Positions 27,269 through 35,360 of a stretch of DNA of 64,000 nt are shown here, piece by piece. The stretch spans positions 62,001 to 126,000 of the forward strand of contig NZ_JARXNQ010000004.1 of NCBI RefSeq assembly GCF_029872055.1. Direction: 5' to 3'. The first letter of the stretch is position 1. Each line of letters opens with the position of its first letter. Made by a program: the position numbers and the translations under genes. Below the pieces are notes generated by a model. It searched no databases, was not told the origin of the DNA, and was given only the letters and a program-made list of their open reading frames with translations. Origin of the DNA: Sulfurimonas sp. C5. Its GTDB lineage: Bacteria > Campylobacterota > Campylobacteria > Campylobacterales > Sulfurimonadaceae.

Positions 27269-28330
27269 TTGATTTATTATTTACACCAGATTTTAGATAT
27301 AAATATTTTAGGATACATCACTATACGTGCGGGTATCGCTTTCTTTATAGCACTTTTTTTAACACTTTTTTTAATGCCGAAATTCATTAGATGGGCACAA
27401 AAAACTTCAAGCGTACAACCTATCAATAACTGGGCTCCTGAACGCCATCAGGAAAAAGCAAAAACACCAACAATGGGTGGTGTAGTTTTCATTGGGTCAA
27501 CACTTTTTGCGTCACTTTTAACTATTAATTTCAGTAATCATTATGCTCTGGGTGCCCTGCTGACATTAGGTCTTTTTGTTTTAATTGGTTTTCAAGACGA
27601 TTTTGCAAAGATCAAGAAAAATGAAAACCTTGCAGGTTTAAAGGCAAGAACAAAAATGATACTGCAAATCCTTTCTGCTTTAATCGTAGCGGCATTTTTA
27701 TGCCTTTTTGCAGAATTCAATACGGAACTTTATGTCCCATTTATTAAAACACCTGTTTTAGACATGGGTATCTTTGCAATTGCTTTATGGGTCTTAGTAA
27801 TTGTTGCGACATCAAATGCGGTAAACCTTACAGATGGTCTTGACGGACTGGCTACTGTACCTTCTATCGTAGCACTTACATCTTTTAGTATTATTATCTA
27901 TGCTACAGGTAATGCAATAATTAGTGAATATCTTTTAATTCCTAATATTCCTGTCGGTGAAGTAAGTATCGTTGCCAGTGCACTTATTGGTGCTCTTGCA
28001 GGTTTTTTATGGTTTAACTGTCATCCTGCGGAAGTATTTATGGGTGACAGCGGTTCACTCACAGTAGGTGCATTTTTAGGTTATTTGGCGGTGATCTCAA
28101 AAAGTGAAATTTTACTTCTTTTAATCGGTTCTATTTTCGTAATAGAAACACTTTCTGTTATCTTACAAGTGGGTAGTTACAAACTACGTAATAAAAGAGT
28201 GTTTTTAATGGCTCCAATCCACCATCACTTTGAGATGAAAAACTGGGCTGAAAACAAGATAATTGTGCGTTTTTGGATCATTGCTATTTTGTCTAACATT
28301 CTTGCCCTAATAACACTGAAAATAAGATGA
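27269..28330 (+). CDS. mraY: phospho-N-acetylmuramoyl-pentapeptide transferase
   Basis: Integral membrane enzyme that makes lipid I from UDP-MurNAc-pentapeptide and undecaprenyl phosphate. Ten membrane segments are expected, and family motifs are clear: PTMGG near 75-80, [10 protein letters not shown], and the histidine cluster PIHHHFE. I choose the TTG at 27269: AAGG stands eight bases before it and the product then begins MIYYLHQIL, like related MraY proteins. An ATG at 27245 has no ribosome site and would add eight residues. Unlike most genomes, murD does not follow; purN overlaps the stop instead. Confidence 0.96.
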   Translation: MIYYLHQILDINILGYITIRAGIAFFIALFLTLFLMPKFIRWAQKTSSVQPINNWAPERHQEKAKTPTMGGVVFIGSTLFASLLTINFSNHYALGALLTLGLFVLIGFQDDFAKIKKNENLAGLKARTKMILQILSALIVAAFLCLFAEFNTELYVPFIKTPVLDMGIFAIALWVLVIVATSNAVNLTDGLDGLATVPSIVALTSFSIIIYATGNAIISEYLLIPNIPVGEVSIVASALIGALAGFLWFNCHPAEVFMGDSGSLTVGAFLGYLAVISKSEILLLLIGSIFVIETLSVILQVGSYKLRNKRVFLMAPIHHHFEMKNWAENKIIVRFWIIAILSNILALITLKIR

Positions 28331-28890
28331 TAAATCTCGCAATTTTAGCTTCACACAACGGTAGTAACTTAGATGCTATCAATGAAGCTATACAAACAAA
28401 CAAACTTGATGCCAAAATCTCTGTCATTATCTCAAACAATAACGATGCAAATGTTCTGAAAAAAGCAAAAGAGCTCTCAATAGACAGCTTCGTTGTCAAT
28501 CAAAAAACTGCATCTGTACCGGATGAAAAAATAGCAGAAATTCTCGAAACGTATCAATGTGACTGTGTAGTTTTATCGGGGTATATGAAAAAACTTTCAA
28601 CACAGATCACTGAAAGTTTTAAAATTATCAACTCTCACCCTGCACTTTTACCAAAATACGGTGGTTCTGGAATGTACGGCAGATTTGTTCATGAAGCAGT
28701 TATTGCAAATAAAGAGAGCAAAAGCGGTGTAAGTATCCATTTTGTAAATGAGCACTACGATGAGGGTGAGATTATTTTACAAAAAGAACTTGTTTTATCT
28801 CAAGATGAAACGGTAGAATCTCTTGAAAGAAAAATCAAAGAACTTGAAAAACAAGCTGTAGTGGAAGCTTTAGAGATATGTTTGAAATAA
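28327..28890 (+). CDS. purN: phosphoribosylglycinamide formyltransferase
   Basis: Purine synthesis enzyme that formylates GAR with 10-formyl-tetrahydrofolate. It has 187 residues, usual length. The substrate loop GSNLDAI is near residues 12-18, and catalytic Asn, His and Asp are in INSHPALLP and HYDEGEI. ATGA overlap with mraY and a 13-base overlap with the next gene show tight coupling. There is no metabolic link to mraY; the grouping is likely chance compaction. Confidence 0.95.
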   Translation: MINLAILASHNGSNLDAINEAIQTNKLDAKISVIISNNNDANVLKKAKELSIDSFVVNQKTASVPDEKIAEILETYQCDCVVLSGYMKKLSTQITESFKIINSHPALLPKYGGSGMYGRFVHEAVIANKESKSGVSIHFVNEHYDEGEIILQKELVLSQDETVESLERKIKELEKQAVVEALEICLK

Positions 28891-29477
28891 GCGAATATAT
28901 AGGAATTATTGCCTTTGCAATGAGTGGTTTTTTTGTCGGTGTAAAAAACAGACTCGATCTGCTCGGTGTATTAATTTCAACTTTTTTAACTGCCCTTGGA
29001 GGTGGTGTTATCCGCGATGTAATCGTTGATCGCCCTCCTTTTACTTTTACACACACTTATCCTGCACTTACTATTTTACTTGTAATGCTTGGACTCATCA
29101 TTTTTCAATTTCACAAACGTAATTCCATTGAAAACAAACCACTTTTCATCTTAAGTGATTCGATCGGACTTATTTCTTTTAGTATCTCGGGAGCGATTAT
29201 CGGGCTTGAAGCGGGATTTAATCTTACAGGTGTCATTGCAACCTCTTTTATAACTGCCGTTGGCGGAGGTATTGCCAGAGACGTGATCATAAATGAGATC
29301 CCATTTGTCCTAAAAACAGGGTTTTACGGTACTATAGCCATTCTTATAGCCCTTACGGTTTACCTGTTGAAAAGCTTCGATCAGCTCCATATTCTTTCCA
29401 TGACAATCGTCTTTGTTGTCTTTTTAACACTAAGACTTGTCGCATATTATCAAAAATGGTCTATACCTTTGAAGTAA
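28878..29477 (+). CDS. TRIC-family (UPF0126, YicG-like) membrane protein
   Basis: A 199-residue inner-membrane protein with about seven hydrophobic segments arranged as an internal repeat: two halves each contain a glycine-rich motif, ALGGGVIRDVI in the first and AVGGGIARDVI in the second. This is the hallmark of bacterial trimeric intracellular cation channel homologues, which conduct K+ or similar ions. Transported ion here is not certain. It overlaps purN by 13 bases and is followed by the tRNA pair. Confidence 0.88.
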   Translation: MFEISEYIGIIAFAMSGFFVGVKNRLDLLGVLISTFLTALGGGVIRDVIVDRPPFTFTHTYPALTILLVMLGLIIFQFHKRNSIENKPLFILSDSIGLISFSISGAIIGLEAGFNLTGVIATSFITAVGGGIARDVIINEIPFVLKTGFYGTIAILIALTVYLLKSFDQLHILSMTIVFVVFLTLRLVAYYQKWSIPLK

Positions 29478-29529
29478 TATAAGCTAACTTTCAGTACTTT
29501 ATAGATAAAATTTCGTCCTCTTTAAGAGA

Positions 29530-29605
29530 GGCCTGTTAGCTCAGTCGGTAGAGCAAGTGACTGAAAATCACTGTGTCCTTGGTTCGATTCCGAGACAGGC
29601 CACCA
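29530..29605 (+). tRNA. tRNA-Phe (GAA), first copy
   Basis: Full 76-base cloverleaf with encoded CCA. Acceptor stem GGCCTGT / ACAGGCC pairs perfectly, anticodon loop CTGAAAA gives anticodon GAA, and the T loop is TTCGATT. It lies ten bases before an almost identical copy. Confidence 0.98.
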
Positions 29606-29615
29606 CTTTTACAAT

Positions 29616-29691
29616 GGCCAATTAGCTCAGTCGGTAGAGCAAGTGACTGAAAATCACTGTGTCCTTGGTTCGATTCCGAGATTGGCCACCA
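29616..29691 (+). tRNA. tRNA-Phe (GAA), second copy
   Basis: 76 bases with encoded CCA. It is identical to the first copy outside the acceptor stem, which here is GGCCAAT / ATTGGCC: three positions changed on each side with pairing kept. Confidence 0.98.
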
Positions 29692-29727
29692 TCCTTTCAA
29701 CTTTTATTTCAATAACTTTTATTACAG

Positions 29728-30192
29728 CTAATCTTGAGTAGATTTCATTATTTCAAAAGCATCAATCGGTTCTTCAAAAGCAATAAACAACACACAAGCT
29801 TCACCTTTTTCGCAATACGCACGATGCGGATGTTTTGAGGGTCCATAAGCATATGTTCCTGTTGTCAGTACTTCTTCATTATGATTATCATATTTCACCG
29901 TCATAGTTCCAGATACAAGCACCATACGTTCTGCAGACGTGTGCCAATGATGTGGTATGTCATACTCAGCGGGCACTTTAAAGAAAACATCTGTATTCTT
30001 TTTTGCAGGGTCACCGTGTAAGACTGCAATTTTACACTCCTCTCCAAGAAATGCCGGGCAAGGTCCCCATTGGAGTTCTGAGTTATCGTATTTATATGCT
30101 AAGGCAGCAGCATTGTTCTCCTCAGCAAAACTAAATGTTGAAAATAACATTGTAATGAGAGTCATTACAATCAAGTTACTTATATTAAACAT
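29728..30192 (-). CDS. periplasmic cupin-domain protein
   Basis: A 154-residue protein with a cleavable signal peptide (hydrophobic 7-21, probable cut after SFA) and a single cupin barrel. The metal-binding motif is visible as HHWHTSAER near residues 80-88 with a later His in KHPHRAY. Substrate is unknown; similar proteins are often annotated only as cupin. Several cysteines (in PCP, EEC, YCEKGEAC) could form disulfides in the periplasm. It is a single gene between the tRNA pair and tmRNA. Confidence 0.8.
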   Translation of the reverse strand: MFNISNLIVMTLITMLFSTFSFAEENNAAALAYKYDNSELQWGPCPAFLGEECKIAVLHGDPAKKNTDVFFKVPAEYDIPHHWHTSAERMVLVSGTMTVKYDNHNEEVLTTGTYAYGPSKHPHRAYCEKGEACVLFIAFEEPIDAFEIMKSTQD

Positions 30193-30325
30193 TGTGTCTC
30201 CTTTACGTGAAGTCCATAAGAAATCATTATAGAACTCTCTATACTTAATAAAGGTTAACTACACGATATACTAAAAAAGATTAAGGTGCATGAAAATTAG
30301 TGAAATCAATTTAACAAACTTTGGA

Positions 30326-30331
30326 TATAAT
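30326..30331 (+). promoter_or_regulatory. -10 box for tmRNA
   Basis: TATAAT 32 bases before the mature tmRNA 5' end, leaving a short 5' part to be removed by RNase P. Confidence 0.65.
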
Positions 30332-30363
30332 TTCATATACTATTTAAACATAGTTCTACATTT

Positions 30364-30734
30364 GGGGCTGACCTGGTTTCGACGGGATTTGGTAGCTTCT
30401 AACTGCATGTCGGACTGAGCACTTCCGTTACGCGGCTCACTTGCGAATAAACGCAAACAATACAAATTATCGTCCTGCTTACGCTGTAGCGTAAGTTTTA
30501 ACTTAACTTAGGACTGCTTCGCTTTCTGACTCAGGATAGGAAAGATTTTGAAGTATCACCTTATGCTGATATATCTATGGGTTGTCTAGCCTTTAGAAGA
30601 ACTCAATCTAGACTCGTCTTGTGTAGCTTTGCAAGTTGTGTGAAGCAGGATTAAATCAAACAACTTCTCTAAGCATGTAGACGTTATTAGTAGCTGAGTT
30701 TCGGACTGCGGTTCGATTCCGCACAGCTCCACCA
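30364..30734 (+). ncRNA. ssrA: tmRNA (SsrA)
   Basis: Rescues stalled ribosomes by trans-translation. The 5' end GGGGCTGACCTGG and 3' end ending CAGCTCCACCA form the tRNA-like domain, with the GGTTCGATTCC T-arm. The tag frame starts at the GCA resume codon at 30453 and stops at TAA 30492-30494, coding ANNTNYRPAYAVA. Campylobacterota tags usually read ANN..PAYAKAA or similar, so this one is short and ends AVA. Length is 371 bases. Confidence 0.97.
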
Positions 30735-30753
30735 TCATTTAAATTTTTACAAT

Positions 30754-33507
30754 CTATGAAGATCTTGAAAAGATATATGCCTGAAACTCTTCTACACGAA
30801 GCGGTTTACTGAAAAAATATCCTTGTACCATATCGCACTGTTGCATTTTAATATAGTTCAATTGTTCTTCTGTTTCCACTCCCTCTGCAATGGTTTTAAG
30901 ACCCAAGCTTTTAGCTAAACTGATTGTAGCGCTGACAATAGCTCTATCATCTGGATCTGTACAGATGTCTCGAATAAACCCTTGATCGATTTTCAGCTTA
31001 GAGATCTTAAATTTTTTCAAGTAACTAAGTGAAGAATATCCTGTACCAAAGTCGTCAATTGCCATCTTAATGCCATACTCATCTAGTTTGGAGATAGTGT
31101 GTATTGCATATTCAGGATTCTGCATTGCAATACCTTCTGTAAGTTCCAGTTCCAGGTAGGATGGATCAAGACCTATCTCCTCAAGAACTTCTATAACCAT
31201 TTTTGGGAGATTCGGCAGTCTAAACTGAACAGCTGAAATATTTACTGCCATAGTGATCAGTATGTCATTTTGTTCATTCCATATTTTTGTCTGCATAATT
31301 GCCTGACGTAAAACCCATTCACCTATAGCCAGAATCATGCCGCTATCTTCAGCAAGCGGAATAAACTCTGCTGGAGAGATTTCTCCAAGCTCCGGATGTT
31401 TCCAACGCAATAATGCTTCTGCACCGATAAGAGTATTATTCTGTATGTTTATCTGCGGTTGATAAACGAGATAGAACTGTTTACGTTCAATGGCATAGTG
31501 CAGTTCATTAGTGAGTTGCAGATTACGTACACTTTGCTGCTGCATCTCTTTTGTAAAGAAAGCGTATTGATTACGTCCGAATTGTTTTGCCTTATACATA
31601 GCTGCATCAGCATTTTTAATAAGTGTTTCTTTATCCCTGCCGTCGTCTGGATAAATAGCTATACCTATAGAAGCACTAACTATTAATTCGTTGTTTCTTA
31701 TTTGTATAGGCTGTTCGATGATAGAAAGTACTTTCTGAGAGACATTCGAAGCGCCGACAGCATTAGTGTCAGGAAGTATCAACATAAATTCATCCCCGCC
31801 AAGCCGTGCAACCGTGTCTATCTCCCGCAGTACTGATATTATGCGCTCAGATATCTTGGTAAGAAGAAGATCGCCCACACTGTGTCCAAGAGTGTCATTG
31901 ATATTTTTAAACTGGTCAAGGTCCAGGAAAATAACAGCCAACTGTTCATTATTACGCTTTGCACTACTGATCATATAACCAAGGCGTTCCATTAACTGGT
32001 ATCGGTTTGCAAGTCCCGTCAAAGTATCAAAATTTGCCAGATAATAGATACGTTCTTCTGTCTGTTTCTTTTCGGTAATATCCTCTTTAACCGCCATATA
32101 ATTAGAAATACTACCGTCTGAAGCAAAAACAGGTAAGATTTTTATAAATTCGATATATTCACTGCCATCTTTACGTTTATTAATAAACTCACCTTGCCAC
32201 TCTTTTCCTGCAGTGATCGTTTTCCACATTGTTCGATAAGTTTCATCAGCAGTCTTTCCCGATTTGAGTATGGAAGGAGGCTTTCCAAAAGCCTCATCCT
32301 TGCTATATCCTGTAGTAGAGACAAAAGCATCATTCACGTACTCTATTACACCATTGATATCTGTAATAACTGTCGAATTAGGGCTCTGTTCCAAAGCCTG
32401 TGTCAGCTTGTTGAGTGTTTGAGACTGTTCAAGTATTACTATACGGTTTTTAATAAGAAATGTAATAATCATTAATAAAAGCATAATGACAAACAACACA
32501 CCTGAAGTGGTCATCAATGGTGTTACCATGCTATGTAGCTTCTCGTATTCAGGAGTACTGTAAAAGTTAATATACCATATGCGCCCATTGATCTTTAGCT
32601 TTTTATTCGAACGATAGAGAGAGGGATATGATTGAGTGTTTAATGAACTGTAAAGAAGATGTTCTGGCGTCTTCTTCTCAGTATCATAAATGTCGAAACC
32701 AACTAATGCATTATCATGGACGATATGCTCCATCAAATTATCCATTCTGTATGGACTATAAACATACCCAAGCAATGCTTTTCGGCGTTCTTCGACGGTA
32801 TCTATTTTTGCTTTCTTTTGATAAAGCGGCAGATAAATAAGCATACCGGCCTGGACATCCTCATCTATCTCCTGTACAAGTGTAACACGTCCCGACATAC
32901 TTGCTTTACCCGTATCACGTGCCTTCTCCATTGCCTCACGGCGTGTACTCTCAGAAAACATGTCATAGCCAATCGCTTCTTTATTGCGTATATCCAGCGG
33001 TTCGAGAAACAAGATCGCACTATATTGTTCTCGCTCTCCTTTGGGTTTTACGATGAAACTGCTGAAACCTTCATCTCGCATTTTACGCTCAATGATCGGC
33101 ACCTGAGCTGGTGAAAGCATCTGAGCATACCCTATTCCCTGCATGCCCGGATAGTTCTTTGCAATATCCAATACTTTTATAAATTCACGCCATTCATCTC
33201 GTGACACATTCTCGCTGCCATAAAAAAAACCTATTCCACTCTCTAAGATATTGGTGTAACTATCTATTCGGTCTTCTATATTGTGCGTGATCCCGAGAAC
33301 TTTGGAATTAAAATCTGCTTGTATTTGCTGATCATTACGCTCTTTAACTATTGACCAGACCAGTAAAGCTATGATAAAAAAAATGGGAAAGATAAAATAA
33401 ATAAGCTCACGTGAACTAGACAGTAGTATAAAGTTGAAATCTCTATATTTAGAAAAATTAAACAAATTAATTCTCACATTATTAAATTTTTCGATTGTAA
33501 CGTACAA
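30754..33507 (-). CDS. membrane CHASE-PAS-GGDEF-EAL cyclic-di-GMP enzyme
   Basis: A 917-residue protein predicted both to make and to break cyclic-di-GMP. Membrane segment at about 34-53, a periplasmic CHASE domain with GIGYAQML, a second membrane segment at about 335-357, a PAS domain at about 365-485 (ALEQSPNSTVITD), GGDEF at 570-574 with I-site REID before it, and EAL at 697-699 with TEG, DDFGTGYSSL and AEGVET motifs. Both catalytic domains look intact. The start is TTG at 33507; a GTG at 33477 is an alternative. CHASE domains sense small extracellular ligands. The gene ends 19 bases from the tmRNA 3' end, facing it. Confidence 0.9.
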   Translation of the reverse strand: MYVTIEKFNNVRINLFNFSKYRDFNFILLSSSRELIYFIFPIFFIIALLVWSIVKERNDQQIQADFNSKVLGITHNIEDRIDSYTNILESGIGFFYGSENVSRDEWREFIKVLDIAKNYPGMQGIGYAQMLSPAQVPIIERKMRDEGFSSFIVKPKGEREQYSAILFLEPLDIRNKEAIGYDMFSESTRREAMEKARDTGKASMSGRVTLVQEIDEDVQAGMLIYLPLYQKKAKIDTVEERRKALLGYVYSPYRMDNLMEHIVHDNALVGFDIYDTEKKTPEHLLYSSLNTQSYPSLYRSNKKLKINGRIWYINFYSTPEYEKLHSMVTPLMTTSGVLFVIMLLLMIITFLIKNRIVILEQSQTLNKLTQALEQSPNSTVITDINGVIEYVNDAFVSTTGYSKDEAFGKPPSILKSGKTADETYRTMWKTITAGKEWQGEFINKRKDGSEYIEFIKILPVFASDGSISNYMAVKEDITEKKQTEERIYYLANFDTLTGLANRYQLMERLGYMISSAKRNNEQLAVIFLDLDQFKNINDTLGHSVGDLLLTKISERIISVLREIDTVARLGGDEFMLILPDTNAVGASNVSQKVLSIIEQPIQIRNNELIVSASIGIAIYPDDGRDKETLIKNADAAMYKAKQFGRNQYAFFTKEMQQQSVRNLQLTNELHYAIERKQFYLVYQPQINIQNNTLIGAEALLRWKHPELGEISPAEFIPLAEDSGMILAIGEWVLRQAIMQTKIWNEQNDILITMAVNISAVQFRLPNLPKMVIEVLEEIGLDPSYLELELTEGIAMQNPEYAIHTISKLDEYGIKMAIDDFGTGYSSLSYLKKFKISKLKIDQGFIRDICTDPDDRAIVSATISLAKSLGLKTIAEGVETEEQLNYIKMQQCDMVQGYFFSKPLRVEEFQAYIFSRSS

Positions 33508-33560
33508 CCTTTATAACCTAACTTAAAAAGAACCCATCTGCTGCACTGTCAATACTTAAA

Positions 33561-33911
33561 TTATAATTTAATCCCAAATTTTCCAACTATATAGATCACA
33601 CTGTAATATGCTCCGATTGTTAATGCAGTTGAGATGAGCATACTCAAAGGAAAACCGACACCTTTTTTAATCAAAATCGGAAATACTATAAACAATGTCA
33701 TTGAGGGTGCAATGAGCCATACAATCCTTTTGGAAAACTCTACTGCACTCTCCGAAGTTCCTGTATCGACATACATCCAAGTCATAGCAAGAATCGATAC
33801 TAACGGAATTGCTGCCAGAAGTGCACCTGCTAAAGAGTATCTTTTTCCTATTTCAGATATAAGTACGATTAACACTGTTGTAATAAGTAATTTAACTACA
33901 TAATATGCCAT
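33561..33911 (-). CDS. DUF3147-type small membrane protein
   Basis: A 116-residue protein with four hydrophobic segments at about 4-21, 26-48, 65-82 and 87-110. The pattern LAGALLAAIPLVSILAM is typical of DUF3147 proteins, which have no assigned function. The ATG is at 33911; the next gene on this strand starts in the GGDEF-EAL region 54 bases away, so co-transcription is possible. No catalytic residues are evident. Confidence 0.75.
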   Translation of the reverse strand: MAYYVVKLLITTVLIVLISEIGKRYSLAGALLAAIPLVSILAMTWMYVDTGTSESAVEFSKRIVWLIAPSMTLFIVFPILIKKGVGFPLSMLISTALTIGAYYSVIYIVGKFGIKL

Positions 33912-34022
33912 TATTTTTCTCTCTTTTTTAAACTTTTTGAAATTATCTTGTCAGCATTATACACAAGCTAATTAGCATCAAAGCATTTTGTATGCATAAT
34001 GCGAAATAAAAAAGGATATATC

Positions 34023-34319
34023 ATGAAATATGTTGCATTTATTTACCAAGATAAAGAAGATAACGATTTTATAGCAGTAGTACCTGATCTTCCAGGATGT
34101 GTAGCTTACGGAGATACTATGAAAGAAGCGTGTGAAATGATGCAAGAAGCTACTGAATTATGGCTTGAAAATGAAGAACTTCCACCGGCAAACACACCTA
34201 AACATTTTACAGATAAACTTCTCAACGAGTTAAAAATACCTCTTACAGCTTCAAAATGTATTTTACATGTCACAGCAGAAGATGACAAGTCATATGCTGT
34301 AGAATTTATAGATATATAG
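34023..34319 (+). CDS. HicB-like antitoxin, no HicA beside it
   Basis: A 98-residue protein with the HicB fold (partial RNase H-like): FIYQDKEDNDFIAVVPDLPG followed by YGDTMKEACEMMQEA and a C-terminal strand pair. The ATG at 34023 is chosen: AAAGG stands before it, while the frame's earlier ATG at 33999 has none. HicB normally neutralises the mRNA-cutting HicA toxin, but no HicA frame is found in the 100 bases before or 60 bases after it. It may be an orphan antitoxin, a regulator, or a stray UPF0150 protein. Confidence 0.82.
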   Translation: MKYVAFIYQDKEDNDFIAVVPDLPGCVAYGDTMKEACEMMQEATELWLENEELPPANTPKHFTDKLLNELKIPLTASKCILHVTAEDDKSYAVEFIDI

Positions 34320-34349
34320 CAAAATTTATCAACCGTTTCTTTAAAGTGC

Positions 34350-34355
34350 TATAAT
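34350..34355 (+). promoter_or_regulatory. extended -10 promoter for the ABC exporter operon
   Basis: TATAAT preceded by TGC, 27 bases before the first ATG of the four-gene exporter operon. Confidence 0.65.
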
Positions 34356-34382
34356 AAAATTTCACAATTTAAAGGCTTTCAT

Positions 34383-35351
34383 ATGAAAAAAATTATTTTA
34401 CTTCTATTTGTTATTTTAAGTGCATGTGGTGTCTATCTTTATCAAAATTCAACACAATCTGCAAATTCTCAAAGCACCTTTTACGGGAACATTGAAAACA
34501 GAACCCAAAAACTTTCATTCACTTTTTTAGGGACGGTAAAGTGTGTTACTAAAGATGAGGGGCAAAAATTTTCAAAAGGGGATGTATTGGCTTCACTCGA
34601 TACTACGCCCCTGCATTATCAGATCGAACAACTCGAAGCTCAAATCGAAGCAGAAAGAACTATTTTACAAAAACTAAAATCGGGGTACAGAACTGAAGAG
34701 ATAGCTCAAGCAAAAGCCGCTATGCAAGAAGCAAAAGCTTCACTTGACGGTGCAAAAGATACATATGTGCGCCAGAAGCAACTCTACGAGCATAAAACAA
34801 CTGCCGAACAAAGTTATGTCCTTGCAAAAACAGCTTATGAAAAAGCACAAGCAATTTACGATAAAGCTATAAGTTCTTATGCTCTTATGAAAAAAGGGTA
34901 CCAGCAAGAGGACATCGAAGCCCAAGCAAAAAAAGTTGCAGCTTTAAAAGCACAAAAAAAGACTCTGCAATATAATTTGCAAGAGGCTACCATTACGGCA
35001 CCTACAGATGGTACAATTCTCACACGCTATGTTGAACCAAAATCTGTCGTCACTCCTGCACAAAGTATTGTAGAAGTTGCGCTTCAAGACGAATACTGGG
35101 TACGTGCATACATCGGCGAAGCAGAACTTGGAAAAATCAAACAAGGGCAAAAAATGCTTGTTTATACAGATGTTAGAGAAGAACCATACGAAGGGTATGT
35201 AGGATTTATCTCTCCTGTAGCCGAATTCACGCCGAAAAACATTGAAACACCTGAAGCACGTCCAAATCTCGTATATCGCTTTCGTGTAATTATCACCAAC
35301 CCTTCTGCAGAGTTAAAACAAGGTTTACCTGTTACGGTTAAAACATTGTAA
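34383..35351 (+). CDS. HlyD-family membrane-fusion protein of an ABC-2 exporter (YbhG-like)
   Basis: Periplasmic adaptor of 322 residues linking an inner-membrane ABC exporter to an outer-membrane channel. The N-terminal hydrophobic segment ends LSACG, a plausible lipobox with Cys at 15, so it may be lipid-anchored. A lipoyl half-motif near 60-75, a long coiled-coil hairpin at about 85-200 and the second lipoyl half with ITAPTDGTILTRYVEP follow. It starts an operon with the ATPase and two permeases, all overlapping or within 10 bases. Confidence 0.9.
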   Translation: MKKIILLLFVILSACGVYLYQNSTQSANSQSTFYGNIENRTQKLSFTFLGTVKCVTKDEGQKFSKGDVLASLDTTPLHYQIEQLEAQIEAERTILQKLKSGYRTEEIAQAKAAMQEAKASLDGAKDTYVRQKQLYEHKTTAEQSYVLAKTAYEKAQAIYDKAISSYALMKKGYQQEDIEAQAKKVAALKAQKKTLQYNLQEATITAPTDGTILTRYVEPKSVVTPAQSIVEVALQDEYWVRAYIGEAELGKIKQGQKMLVYTDVREEPYEGYVGFISPVAEFTPKNIETPEARPNLVYRFRVIITNPSAELKQGLPVTVKTL

Positions 35352-35360
35352 GAATTTTAT

